Shown one piece after another: positions 1 through 6,549 of a stretch of 25,228 nucleotides of DNA. How positions within the stretch are numbered: position 1 is the first letter of the stretch; each line of letters begins with the position of its first letter. The notes under the pieces were generated by a model. It was not told the DNA's origin. It was given only the letters and a program-made list of their open reading frames with translations, and did not search any database. Source of the DNA: DATGEP01 sp035310125 (GTDB lineage: Bacteria > Chloroflexota > Ktedonobacteria > Ktedonobacterales > JADMIN01); the NCBI GenBank assembly GCA_035310125.1, contig DATGEP010000122.1:1-25228 (forward strand). Direction: 5' to 3'. A program made the translations under genes and the position numbers.

Positions 1-330
1 AGTCATCGGCACCGTCATGGTCTTGAGGTTCGCGCGATCCACCTGCGCGGTCCCGCTCACCGGCTGGTGTTTCGCGTCGTAGATGACAATGCCGCTGCCG
101 TTCAGGTCAACGTTTTCGAGGAAGTGAATTGTGACGAGCGATGGGGCGGACTTGAGCACAGCGTTCGCGGCGGGATCCGAGCTGACGTAGGAAGCATGTG
201 CGGAGGCGGTTCCCGCGCCGAACGCGAATGCTAATACCGCCGCGAGACAGAGTGTAGTCATTGTAGTTATCTGTGTCGTTATCCGTTCGCGCGCCCGTCC
301 AGCAGTCGCGCGTCGTGGGCACTTGCCCAT
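1..330 (-). CDS. CopC-domain copper-binding protein, N-terminal part (cut by window edge)
   Basis: Reading the minus strand from an ATG at 330 gives an open frame of 110 codons that leaves the window at position 1. The product starts with a basic n-region, a hydrophobic core at about residues 25-40 and a signal-peptidase site after TASA, so the mature protein begins with His45-Ala. It continues HASYVSSDPAANAVLKSAP and then IHFLENVDL. An N-terminal His after the signal peptide followed by SSDPA...AP..V.I.F.E.V is the hallmark of CopC, whose amino-terminal His ligates Cu(II) in the periplasm or outside the membrane. A GGGGGA Shine-Dalgarno at 338-343 favours the start at 330 over the ATG at 261, which lacks the basic n-region. 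The C-terminal part is outside the window, so a CopC-CopD (YcnJ-like) fusion cannot be excluded. The gene diverges from the lipoprotein gene. Confidence 0.8.
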   Translation of the reverse strand, partial: MGKCPRRATAGRARERITTQITTMTTLCLAAVLAFAFGAGTASAHASYVSSDPAANAVLKSAPSLVTIHFLENVDLNGSGIVIYDAKHQPVSGTAQVDRANLKTMTVPMT

Positions 331-582
331 TCGCGTTCCCCCATGATAATTACTGTTGACTGAGGACATGATTGGTCGCACAGAAAGCAGCGTACCATGG
401 CGCATGAGCGCCTGCCATGCCGGTTTCCTTACGAATGCTGGTTACTGCCTTACAGTTGCCCGAACCGATGGCGCCGGACGGTGAGAGGCGAAAGTACCAG
501 CGAAAGGGCGCGGCATGTTATGGTGAAGTCGAGCTGGCAGAACCGGCATATCAGAGAAAGCTGTGTGGGGACGATCATAGAT

Positions 583-1050
583 ATGAAACACACACGATGG
601 GGAATCACGCTTGCCGCGCTGGCTCTGGCATGTTTGCTGTTCGGAGCGTGCGGCGCGGCCACAGCGGTGACGACACCACAGAATCCAGAGGCGGGGGAAT
701 ACAGCGCCCTGCTGAGCGCTTTTCGATCGGCGAAGCTCACCGTGTATGATGGCGGCGCGCCGGCGCGGGAGCAGTTTCTCGCGGTTGCGGGGAAGAAGAT
801 ATTCGTAGAAGGACAGGCGCTGGAGGTATATCAGTATGCCAGCGCCGCCGCCGCCACGCACGATTCGCAGAATATTGATAAGGACGCTTGCCTGATTCAT
901 ATGATTGGTGGCGGGACGAAGATGGTGAACTGGGAGCAGCCGCCACATCTCTATCTGAAGGACCGGCTGCTCGTCATCTATGTCGGCAGCAATTACGACA
1001 TCATCAACGTGCTTGTGGCGCGGCTTGGACCGCAGTTCGCCGGCGTGTGA
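583..1050 (+). CDS. Small secreted lipoprotein of unknown function
   Basis: This 155-residue protein begins MKHTRWGITLAALALACLLF and then GAC, a type II signal peptide with the lipidated cysteine at residue 23. It should therefore be anchored on the outer face of the membrane. The mature part (Phe-Leu-Ala-Val-x-Gly...; Glu-Val-Tyr-Gln-Tyr near residues 80-85; a C-terminal Pro-His-Leu-Tyr...Val-Ile-Tyr-Val-Gly...Leu-Gly-Pro-Gln-Phe-Ala-Gly) resembles a family of short lipoproteins that I recall from Chloroflexota genomes and whose role is unknown. The frame is open back to an ATG at 397, but those 62 residues look non-coding and would bury the signal peptide, so the start at 583 is preferred. 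A weak GTGGGGA lies 5' of it. No partner gene is evident. Confidence 0.75.
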   Translation: MKHTRWGITLAALALACLLFGACGAATAVTTPQNPEAGEYSALLSAFRSAKLTVYDGGAPAREQFLAVAGKKIFVEGQALEVYQYASAAAATHDSQNIDKDACLIHMIGGGTKMVNWEQPPHLYLKDRLLVIYVGSNYDIINVLVARLGPQFAGV

Positions 1051-1090
1051 GCGGCCAGCCGCAGCGTTGCTCGTAGTGGAAGCGCCTTCC

Positions 1091-1120
1091 TTGACCCATC
1101 AAGAGCGTGAATGCTATACT
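1091..1120 (+). promoter_or_regulatory. Sigma-70-type promoter of the rrf2-sufC-sufS operon
   Basis: TTGACC at 1091-1096 and TATACT at 1115-1120 are separated by 18 bp. TGC directly before the -10 hexamer makes it an extended -10. The spacing and the downstream operator and Shine-Dalgarno all point to transcription starting near 1127. Confidence 0.7.
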
Positions 1121-1121
1121 T

Positions 1122-1146
1122 ATATCCGACCGAATTAGTCGGAATA
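1122..1146 (+). promoter_or_regulatory. IscR/Rrf2-type operator (autoregulatory site)
   Basis: A 25-bp imperfect palindrome has half sites ATATCCGAC (1122-1130) and GTCGGAATA (1138-1146) around a CGAATTA centre. The layout (GAC, AT-rich core, A-GTC, purine-purine) follows the type 1 IscR box known from E. coli. It lies immediately downstream of the -10 element and over the predicted transcription start, a position expected for repression of the regulator's own operon. Confidence 0.7.
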
Positions 1147-1162
1147 AGCGAGGAGGCCGGGC

Positions 1163-1684
1163 ATGTTGCGAGTTTCCACCCGAGGCGAGTATGGCGTACG
1201 CCTGATGGTGGATCTGGCCCACCACTACGGCGGCAAGGCGCGCTCGCTGACAGAAATCAGTCAGGCTGAAGGGTTGGATGCCAAGATCCAGTATCTTGAG
1301 CAGCTCATCAAGTGCCTGCGAGAGCAGAATTTCGTCGAGTCCACTCGCGGCGCGCATGGCGGTTACCGGCTGAGCCGGTCGCCGGAGCAGATGCGTATGG
1401 GCGACATCGTGCGGGCGCTCGAAGGGCCAATCGCGCCGATGATCTGCGCCAATGAAGCCAATGTCCCGATTGCGTGCGACCGGCTTGACGGCTGCTCCAC
1501 GAAGTATCTCTGGATGCGTGTGCGCGACGCGATCACCAATACGCTCGACTCTATGACGCTGGCCGACTTGGCAGCGGTGAGCGGCGGGGCTAGTGCCGCC
1601 GCACCGCGGGTCATCTCGCTTACTCCGCGCCTGAGACAAGGAGTGGGTGGGAAAGCGGCATCAACCACTGTGAATGGTTTGTAA
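1163..1684 (+). CDS. Rrf2-family iron-sulfur responsive regulator (IscR/SufR-like)
   Basis: The 173-residue product starts MLRVSTRGEYGVRLMVDLA, the typical Rrf2 winged-helix opening, with the recognition helix and wing through about residue 70 (STRGAHGGYRLSR). Three cysteines, C95, C105 and C111, sit in the loop that holds the [2Fe-2S] ligands in IscR. The first gap is longer than in E. coli IscR (nine residues instead of five), while the second matches. AGGAGG at 1151-1156, six bases from the ATG, fixes the start. Being the first gene before sufC and sufS, and with an IscR-like operator in its leader, it most likely senses cluster status and represses its own operon. The last 20 or so residues (from about 153) look unlike the family and may be encoded by a small dispersed repeat. 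The exact subfamily is not certain. Confidence 0.88.
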   Translation: MLRVSTRGEYGVRLMVDLAHHYGGKARSLTEISQAEGLDAKIQYLEQLIKCLREQNFVESTRGAHGGYRLSRSPEQMRMGDIVRALEGPIAPMICANEANVPIACDRLDGCSTKYLWMRVRDAITNTLDSMTLADLAAVSGGASAAAPRVISLTPRLRQGVGGKAASTTVNGL

Positions 1685-1744
1685 TGATATTCGTGGCGAT
1701 GGCGCTCGCGCGCCATTCGTCGCCAGGAGGGCAGATCGCCTGCT

Positions 1745-2599
1745 ATGGCAATGCACAACGGGGACGCGCCGCAGGGCGTGGCCGAGCCAGTTCAGCTGAT
1801 TATTCGTGACCTGCACGCGAATGTGGAAGGCAAGCAGATTCTCAAGGGTGTGGATCTGACGGTGACGCAGGGTGAGACGCATGCTCTGATGGGGCCGAAT
1901 GGGTCCGGCAAGAGCACGCTGGCGAACGTCATCATGGGCCACCCGAAGTATGTGGTGACGCAGGGCGAGATTCTGTTCAAGGGCCAGAACATTTTGGAGC
2001 TTTCGGCGGATAAACGGTCGCGCCTGGGTCTGTTCTTGGCGTTCCAATATCCCTCGAGCGTGCCGGGCGTGACAGTCGGCAATTTCTTGCGCCGTGCGCT
2101 CGAAGCCCAGCGCGAAGGGTACGATCCCAACGCCCCAGCGATACCGAGCGGCGCCGCCCCGAAGCGCAAAGGCATCCCGCCCGCCGAGTTCCGCAAGCTG
2201 CTGAACACACAGATGGGGCTGCTCAAGGTGGACAGCAGCTTCGTGAACCGCTATATCAACGAGGGTTTCTCCGGCGGCGAGAAGAAGCGCGCCGAAATCT
2301 TGCAGATGGCGATGCTCCAGCCGGAGATGGCGATTCTCGACGAGACCGATTCCGGTCTGGATATTGACGCGCTGCGCATCGTCTCAGAGGGCGTGAACGC
2401 GCTGCGCGGCCCGCGCCTGGGTGTGCTCATCATTACCCACTATCCACGCATTCTGAATATGATCAATCCGAGTGTGGTGCATGTGATGTATCGCGGGCGG
2501 ATTATTCGCACGGGCGGCCCAGAGCTTTCGCTGGAGCTGGAGCAGAAGGGCTACGAGTGGCTGACCGGCGAAAAGGATGAGGATGCGGTCGTGGCGTAG
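1745..2599 (+). CDS. sufC: Fe-S cluster assembly ATPase SufC
   Basis: This is an ABC-type ATPase of 284 residues. The Walker A motif GPNGSGKST is at 50-58, the Q-loop AFQYPSSVPG near 99-108, the signature FSGGEKKR at 175-182, Walker B AILDETDSGLD at 196-206 and the H-loop histidine at 232. The FSGGEKKR signature and ETDSGLD Walker B are specific for SufC, the cytosolic ATPase that works with SufB and SufD in the scaffold complex for iron-sulfur clusters. It is about 30 residues longer than usual because of a short leader and a Pro/Gly-rich insert at about 126-146 just after the Q-loop. AGGAGG at 1725-1730 precedes the ATG by 14 bases, somewhat far; a second ATG two codons on is possible. It lies 60 bp after the Rrf2 gene. 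Confidence 0.95.
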   Translation: MAMHNGDAPQGVAEPVQLIIRDLHANVEGKQILKGVDLTVTQGETHALMGPNGSGKSTLANVIMGHPKYVVTQGEILFKGQNILELSADKRSRLGLFLAFQYPSSVPGVTVGNFLRRALEAQREGYDPNAPAIPSGAAPKRKGIPPAEFRKLLNTQMGLLKVDSSFVNRYINEGFSGGEKKRAEILQMAMLQPEMAILDETDSGLDIDALRIVSEGVNALRGPRLGVLIITHYPRILNMINPSVVHVMYRGRIIRTGGPELSLELEQKGYEWLTGEKDEDAVVA

Positions 2600-2614
2600 C
2601 GGCCATATTCCTGG

Positions 2615-2639
2615 CCCCTCGTCCACGGAGGACGAGGGG
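2615..2639 (+). other. Strong intercistronic hairpin between sufC and sufS
   Basis: CCCCTCGTCC (2615-2624) and GGACGAGGGG (2630-2639) form a perfect 10-bp stem with a five-base loop. No T-run follows, so it is not a classical intrinsic terminator. It could protect the 3' end of sufC mRNA or lower expression of sufS, whose Shine-Dalgarno begins nine bases downstream. Confidence 0.6.
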
Positions 2640-2662
2640 TGACGCGGAGGGAGCGAACGGTT

Positions 2663-3943
2663 ATGCTGGATACGACGGGAACAGATGCCGCGACGACTAC
2701 GGGCGGCGCGACACTGATAGGGTCGCTAGCCCCACGCGAGGATTTTCCAATTCTGACGCGTGAGGTGAATGGCAAGCCGCTCGTGTACCTCGATAGCGCG
2801 GCCTCCGCGCAGAAGCCACGCCAGGTGCTCGATGCGATGGATCACTTCGCCCGCACCTCGTACGCCAACATTCACCGCGGCGCGTATGCGCTCAGCGAAG
2901 AGGCGACCAGCGCATATGAAGGCGCTCGCAAAAAAGTGGCGCGCTTCATCAACGCACGTAACGTGCGTGAGGTCGTATGGACGCGCAACACGACGGAGGC
3001 GATCAATCTCGTCGCGCGGACGTGGGCCGACGAGCACTTGAAGCCGGGCGACACTATTCTTAGCTCGGTGATGGAGCATCACAGTAACATCGTGCCGTGG
3101 CAGCTCGCGGCGGCTCGCACGGGTGCGCACGTCGAGTACATCCCCGTCACGGATGAGGGCGAGCTGGACCAGGATGCCTACGAGCGGCTGCTGGAGCAGC
3201 ACAGGCCGAAGCTGGTGGTCGTCACGCAGATGTCGAATGTGCTGGGAACGCTGCCGCCGGTGAAAGATATGATCGCCAGGGCGCATGCTGCCGGTGCGCT
3301 GACGCTGCTGGACGGTGCGCAGAGCATCCCGCACCTGCCGGTGGATGTGCGAGATCTGGATTGCGATTTCCTGGCGTTCAGCGGCCACAAGATGCTTGGT
3401 CCGTCAGGGATTGGCGTGCTGTGGGGTCGCCGCGAGCTGCTGGAAGCGATGCCGCCGTTCCTGGGCGGGGGCGACATGATCCGCGAGGTGCATCTGAGCG
3501 GCTCTACGTGGAACGACCTGCCGTGGAAGTTTGAGGCGGGCACGCCGGCTATCATCGAGGCGGTGGGCCTGGGCGCCGCGGTAGACTATTTGGCGGCGCT
3601 TGGCATGGAGCGCGTGCGTGAGCATGAGCACGCGCTCTCGACGTACGCGCTGGAGCGCCTGGCCGCTGTTCCTGATCTCCGCACGTACGGTCCGCGCTCG
3701 CCGGAGCGGCGTGGCGGCGTGGTGTCGTTTACGCTTGGCGACATCCACCCGCATGATCTGGCCACCCTGCTGGATCGCGAGGGGATCGCGGTGCGCGCGG
3801 GCCACCACTGCGCGCAGCCACTGATGGAGCGCTACGATCTGCCCGCGACGGCGCGTGCGAGCTTTTACGTTTATACCACGAGCGCGGAGATAGACGCGCT
3901 GGCCGGCGCGCTTGAGCGGGCGCGCGGCGTGTTTCTGTTTTAA
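2663..3943 (+). CDS. sufS: Cysteine desulfurase SufS (class V aminotransferase fold)
   Basis: The 426-residue product is a PLP-dependent cysteine desulfurase that takes sulfur from L-cysteine for cluster assembly in the cytosol. VYLDSAASAQKP (41-52) and ANIHRGAYALSE (68-79) are the SufS-type N-terminal motifs. EHHSN at 138-142 holds the histidine that stacks on PLP, SGHKMLGPSG at 240-249 holds the Schiff-base lysine K243, and RAGHHCAQPL at 378-387 holds the catalytic C383. ARASFYVY at 398-405 is the substrate carboxylate region. The short loop around C383 marks group II (SufS) rather than IscS/NifS. An AGGGAG Shine-Dalgarno at 2648-2653 selects the ATG at 2663; the GTG at 2639 lies inside the hairpin and has no ribosome site. 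It follows sufC directly; no sufB, sufD or sufU is present in the window. Confidence 0.95.
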   Translation: MLDTTGTDAATTTGGATLIGSLAPREDFPILTREVNGKPLVYLDSAASAQKPRQVLDAMDHFARTSYANIHRGAYALSEEATSAYEGARKKVARFINARNVREVVWTRNTTEAINLVARTWADEHLKPGDTILSSVMEHHSNIVPWQLAAARTGAHVEYIPVTDEGELDQDAYERLLEQHRPKLVVVTQMSNVLGTLPPVKDMIARAHAAGALTLLDGAQSIPHLPVDVRDLDCDFLAFSGHKMLGPSGIGVLWGRRELLEAMPPFLGGGDMIREVHLSGSTWNDLPWKFEAGTPAIIEAVGLGAAVDYLAALGMERVREHEHALSTYALERLAAVPDLRTYGPRSPERRGGVVSFTLGDIHPHDLATLLDREGIAVRAGHHCAQPLMERYDLPATARASFYVYTTSAEIDALAGALERARGVFLF

Positions 3944-3971
3944 CCCCGCTCCCTTTCCAGTCCTTCCAGCC

Positions 3972-4001
3972 CGTCCAGGCACGCTGTAGTGCGCCTGGAC
4001 G
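3972..4001 (+). terminator. Possible weak terminator after sufS
   Basis: CGTCCAGGC (3972-3980) and GCCTGGACG (3993-4001) pair as a 9-bp stem with a 12-base loop, 28 bp after the sufS stop. Only an interrupted T-rich stretch (near 4013-4019) follows, so termination efficiency is doubtful. Confidence 0.4.
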
Positions 4002-4147
4002 CTGCGGGCGCTCGTTTCCTCATCTGTGTCATCTGTGGCGAAGCTCACACCATCATGGGCACTAACCGGCGCTCCCGAACGTCTATACAAGAGAGTGGAG
4101 GAGCGCTCGCCGCTCGTCCGGCGAGGTGGGAGGGCAGGCCCATCGAA

Positions 4148-4176
4148 TTGCGGCGGGGACTCGACCGTGGTAGACT
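4148..4176 (+). promoter_or_regulatory. Promoter of the ribF-fhaA-fhaB-ftsW operon
   Basis: TTGCGG at 4148-4153 and TAGACT at 4171-4176 are 17 bp apart, with TGG before the -10 (extended -10). The predicted start near 4183 gives a leader of about 28 bases. This leaves no space for an FMN riboswitch and supports translation of RibF from 4211. A 7-bp hairpin (4106-4112 with 4119-4125) lies just upstream; its role is unknown. Confidence 0.6.
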
Positions 4177-4210
4177 ACCCGGCGAGAGAGCGGGGACACA
4201 GAAAGAGCAT

Positions 4211-5272
4211 ATGCGCGTCTACTACGATCTAGGATCGCTCCCGCCCATGGGGCCGGCGGCGCTCACACTCGGTGTATTCGACGGGGTGCATGCGGGCCAT
4301 CGGCGGCTCGTCGCGCGCACCGCGGAGCTTGCCGCCGAGCAGAGCATTCGTGCCGTCGCTGTCACATTCTGGCCGCATCCGGCGAGTGTGCTGCGGCCGG
4401 CGGAGGCGCCATCGCTGCTCGCCAGCCTGGAAGAACGGCTCTCGCTGCTGGCCAGTCTCAATCTATTAGATGCCACCGTGATACAGCCCTTCACGTCAGA
4501 GGTGGCCGCGCTCGATCCCAACGCGTACCTGGACATGCTGCAACGGTGGTGTGAGCCGCGCGTACTCGTTGAGGGGCCGGATTTCGCGCTGGGTCGTGAT
4601 CGCGCTGGAACGCTCGCGTATCTGCGGCGAGCCGGCGTGCGGCGGGGCTTTTCCGTCGAGAGCGTTACGGTGGTGGAAGATGGCGAGCGTGTCAGCAGTA
4701 GTCACATCCGGCGGTTGCTCGAAAACGGGCGGATGGAGGATGCGGCGCGGCTGCTCGAACGGCCGTACGGGCTGACGGGCGAAGTTGTCGAAGGCGACAA
4801 GCGTGGCCGGCTGCTCGGTTTCCCAACGGCGAATCTGCGGGTGAATGCGCACAGCACATTACCGGCTAACGGCGTGTATGCCGTGCGGGTGCGGCTGCCT
4901 GGTGAGCATGGGGCGGCGCATCCCGCCGTCGCCAATCTTGGCGTGCGCCCTACATTTGGCGGCGAGCCGCGACGGCTGCTCGAAGTCCATCTGCTCGGTA
5001 CGACGATGGACCTGTATGGGCTGACGTTGGGTGTTGAGTGGATCGAGCGGCTGCGCGAGGAACGGCGCTTCGATGGGATAGACGCGCTCAAAGCGCAGAT
5101 CACGCTGGATGCCTTGCGCGCGACGGATCTGCTGGGAGTGGGGGCGGCAAGGCACGCCTTGCCGTCTCAGCAGTGGGAAGCGTCTGCGCGCACCGCGGAG
5201 GCGGAGCCTGTCTCGCATGACACGGAACCAGATGCCGGTGCCGAGGAACGGAGTAAATCGCCATGGGCATGA
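4211..5272 (+). CDS. ribF: Bifunctional riboflavin kinase / FAD synthetase RibF
   Basis: The 353-residue protein converts riboflavin to FMN and FMN to FAD in the cytosol. The N-terminal nucleotidyltransferase domain has GVFDGVHAGH at 21-30 (the HxGH-type motif), TFWPHP at 52-57 and SSSHIRRLL at 162-170. The C-terminal flavokinase domain has GRLLGFPTANL at 199-209 and ANLGVRPTFGG at 241-251. Residues after about 315 form an extra hydrophilic tail. The frame is open back to 3989, but the promoter at 4148-4176 and the lack of domain sequence before 4211 argue for this start; its Shine-Dalgarno (AGAAAGAG) is poor. Its stop codon overlaps the start of fhaA by 10 bases, so the two are probably translationally coupled. 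Confidence 0.93.
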   Translation: MRVYYDLGSLPPMGPAALTLGVFDGVHAGHRRLVARTAELAAEQSIRAVAVTFWPHPASVLRPAEAPSLLASLEERLSLLASLNLLDATVIQPFTSEVAALDPNAYLDMLQRWCEPRVLVEGPDFALGRDRAGTLAYLRRAGVRRGFSVESVTVVEDGERVSSSHIRRLLENGRMEDAARLLERPYGLTGEVVEGDKRGRLLGFPTANLRVNAHSTLPANGVYAVRVRLPGEHGAAHPAVANLGVRPTFGGEPRRLLEVHLLGTTMDLYGLTLGVEWIERLREERRFDGIDALKAQITLDALRATDLLGVGAARHALPSQQWEASARTAEAEPVSHDTEPDAGAEERSKSPWA

Positions 5273-6042
5273 TGAATAGATTCGAATCAATAATGCAGGG
5301 TCTGGTGGAAGGCGGCTTTGGCAAGCTCTTCCGCACGCGACTGCAAACGGTGGAGTTGGCGAACAAGCTCGTGCGCGCGATGGAGAACAACCTGGATCTC
5401 GGCCCCAGCCGACGCACTGCCCCCAATGTGTATCACGTTCACCTGAGCCAGCGCGACTACGACTATTTCGGCAATGCGCCGGGCGACGTGATGGCGACGC
5501 TGCAAAACGCCCTCGTGATGGCGGCACGCGACCGCGATTATTTCCTCTCCTCGCGGCCCGCTATCGTTTTCACGCTGGACAACAATCAGGTGACCGGGCA
5601 GGTGCACATAGTCACGCAGATTCTCGACGCGCACAACCTGCCAAACGATCCGAACGCCGCGCTTGAGGCGACACGCTCGATGAGTCCCGCGCAGGCTGCC
5701 GCGCTCGCGCAACAAGCCCAGGCGCAGCCGCTGCCACGCCCGGAGGCGCTGCCGCCGACATGGCTCACGCTCTACAAGCCATCGCAGGGCCAGCCGATGA
5801 AGCTGACCAAGCCGGTGATTCAGATTGGGCGCCACCTCACCAATGATGTGGTCATCAACGGTAAGCGTGTCTCGCGACACCACGCACAGATCCGCTACGA
5901 GCACGGTCAGTGGGTGCTCTACGACCTGGGCAGCACGAATGGGGTGGGCATCAACGGCGTGTTGACGCACCAGCCGGTGCCCTTGAAAAATAACGACCGC
6001 GTCGCCGTCGGCGAGTTCGAATTCGTCTTTCAGCGGAGGTAA
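5263..6042 (+). CDS. fhaA: FhaA-like protein (DUF3662 domain plus FHA domain)
   Basis: The 259-residue cytosolic protein has an N-terminal FhaA_N/DUF3662 domain (about 1-125; MNRFESIMQGLVEGGFGKLF), an Ala/Gln/Pro-rich linker (about 137-165) and a C-terminal FHA domain (about 167-258). The FHA phosphothreonine-binding residues are all present: IGR at 188-190, SRHH at 204-207 and GSTNG at 223-227, with a following NG. In Actinobacteria this type of protein sits beside fhaB, rodA and serine/threonine kinase genes and takes part in control of cell-wall synthesis. Here fhaB follows after nine bases and an FtsW/RodA gene comes next, which supports the same role. GGAG at 5250-5253 serves the ATG at 5263; the ATG at 5269, overlapping the ribF stop as ATGA, is an alternative. 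Confidence 0.9.
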   Translation: MGMMNRFESIMQGLVEGGFGKLFRTRLQTVELANKLVRAMENNLDLGPSRRTAPNVYHVHLSQRDYDYFGNAPGDVMATLQNALVMAARDRDYFLSSRPAIVFTLDNNQVTGQVHIVTQILDAHNLPNDPNAALEATRSMSPAQAAALAQQAQAQPLPRPEALPPTWLTLYKPSQGQPMKLTKPVIQIGRHLTNDVVINGKRVSRHHAQIRYEHGQWVLYDLGSTNGVGINGVLTHQPVPLKNNDRVAVGEFEFVFQRR

Positions 6043-6051
6043 AGGCAGCCG

Positions 6052-6531
6052 ATGGATTTCAGCCAGCTCACCGCGAATCCCGATCTCTTCGTCTTGCTCA
6101 TTCTCCGCGTTGGCCTCGTCGTTCTTCTCTATCTCGTTATCTTGCAGGTCGTCGGAGTCTCGCGCCGGGAGATGCGTCGCGCTTCCAGTAAGGAGTACGC
6201 CGCCGCGATGGCCAGCACGCGCGCCAAGCAGACCGTCGGCCATCTTCGCGTGATTGATCCCGGCTCGACCAACGTCAAACCGGCACAGCTCTTCGACATC
6301 GAGCCGGTGACGACCATTGGCCGCGCGCCGATCAATACGATTGTGCTGGAAAGCACGTTCGTCTCCACCGAGCATACGCGCATCATCTATAAAGATAAGT
6401 CGCTGTGGGTCGAAGACATGGGCAGCCGCAACGGCACGCTTCTAGAGCAAAAACTGGTGACGCAGCCCACCGCCGTCAAGCCTAACCAGATACTCCAGGT
6501 CGGCGATGTTCGCTTCAAATTTGAAGTTTAG
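6052..6531 (+). CDS. fhaB: FhaB-like membrane-anchored FHA-domain protein
   Basis: The 159-residue protein has one N-terminal membrane segment (about 11-36, LFVLLILRVGLVVLLYLVIL) followed by a basic stretch and a cytosolic FHA domain (about 64-159). Binding residues are IGR at 89-91, STEH at 105-108 and GSRNG at 124-128. This matches FhaB/FipA of Actinobacteria, which binds phosphothreonine on partners of the division and elongation machinery. It lies nine bases after fhaA and 18 bases before the FtsW/RodA gene, so it is part of the same transcript. The serine/threonine kinase and PP2C phosphatase that usually accompany these genes are not in the window. Confidence 0.88.
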   Translation: MDFSQLTANPDLFVLLILRVGLVVLLYLVILQVVGVSRREMRRASSKEYAAAMASTRAKQTVGHLRVIDPGSTNVKPAQLFDIEPVTTIGRAPINTIVLESTFVSTEHTRIIYKDKSLWVEDMGSRNGTLLEQKLVTQPTAVKPNQILQVGDVRFKFEV

Positions 6532-6549
6532 ACGGGGAGAAGCCGCGCT

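Noticed and set aside
107..322. 71-codon minus-strand frame at the left edge
   Set aside because: It is a shadow of the CopC gene, which is read in another frame on the same strand and has a signal peptide and family motifs.
397..582. N-terminal extension of the lipoprotein
   Set aside because: It has no Shine-Dalgarno support and would place the lipoprotein signal peptide 62 residues inside the protein.
442..948. 168-codon frame antisense to the lipoprotein
   Set aside because: Composition is arginine-rich and low in hydrophobic pattern, with no ribosome site; a shadow of the sense frame.
3989..4210. N-terminal extension of RibF
   Set aside because: It precedes and overlaps a good promoter (4148-4176) and adds no sequence typical of the family.
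3944..4210. FMN riboswitch before ribF
   Set aside because: The promoter leaves a leader of about 28 bases, too short for an RFN element, and its conserved blocks are absent.
5287..6375. Long minus-strand frame antisense to fhaA and fhaB
   Set aside because: It is His/Arg-rich, spans two genes with clear FHA motifs and resembles no protein; typical shadow frame of GC-rich DNA.
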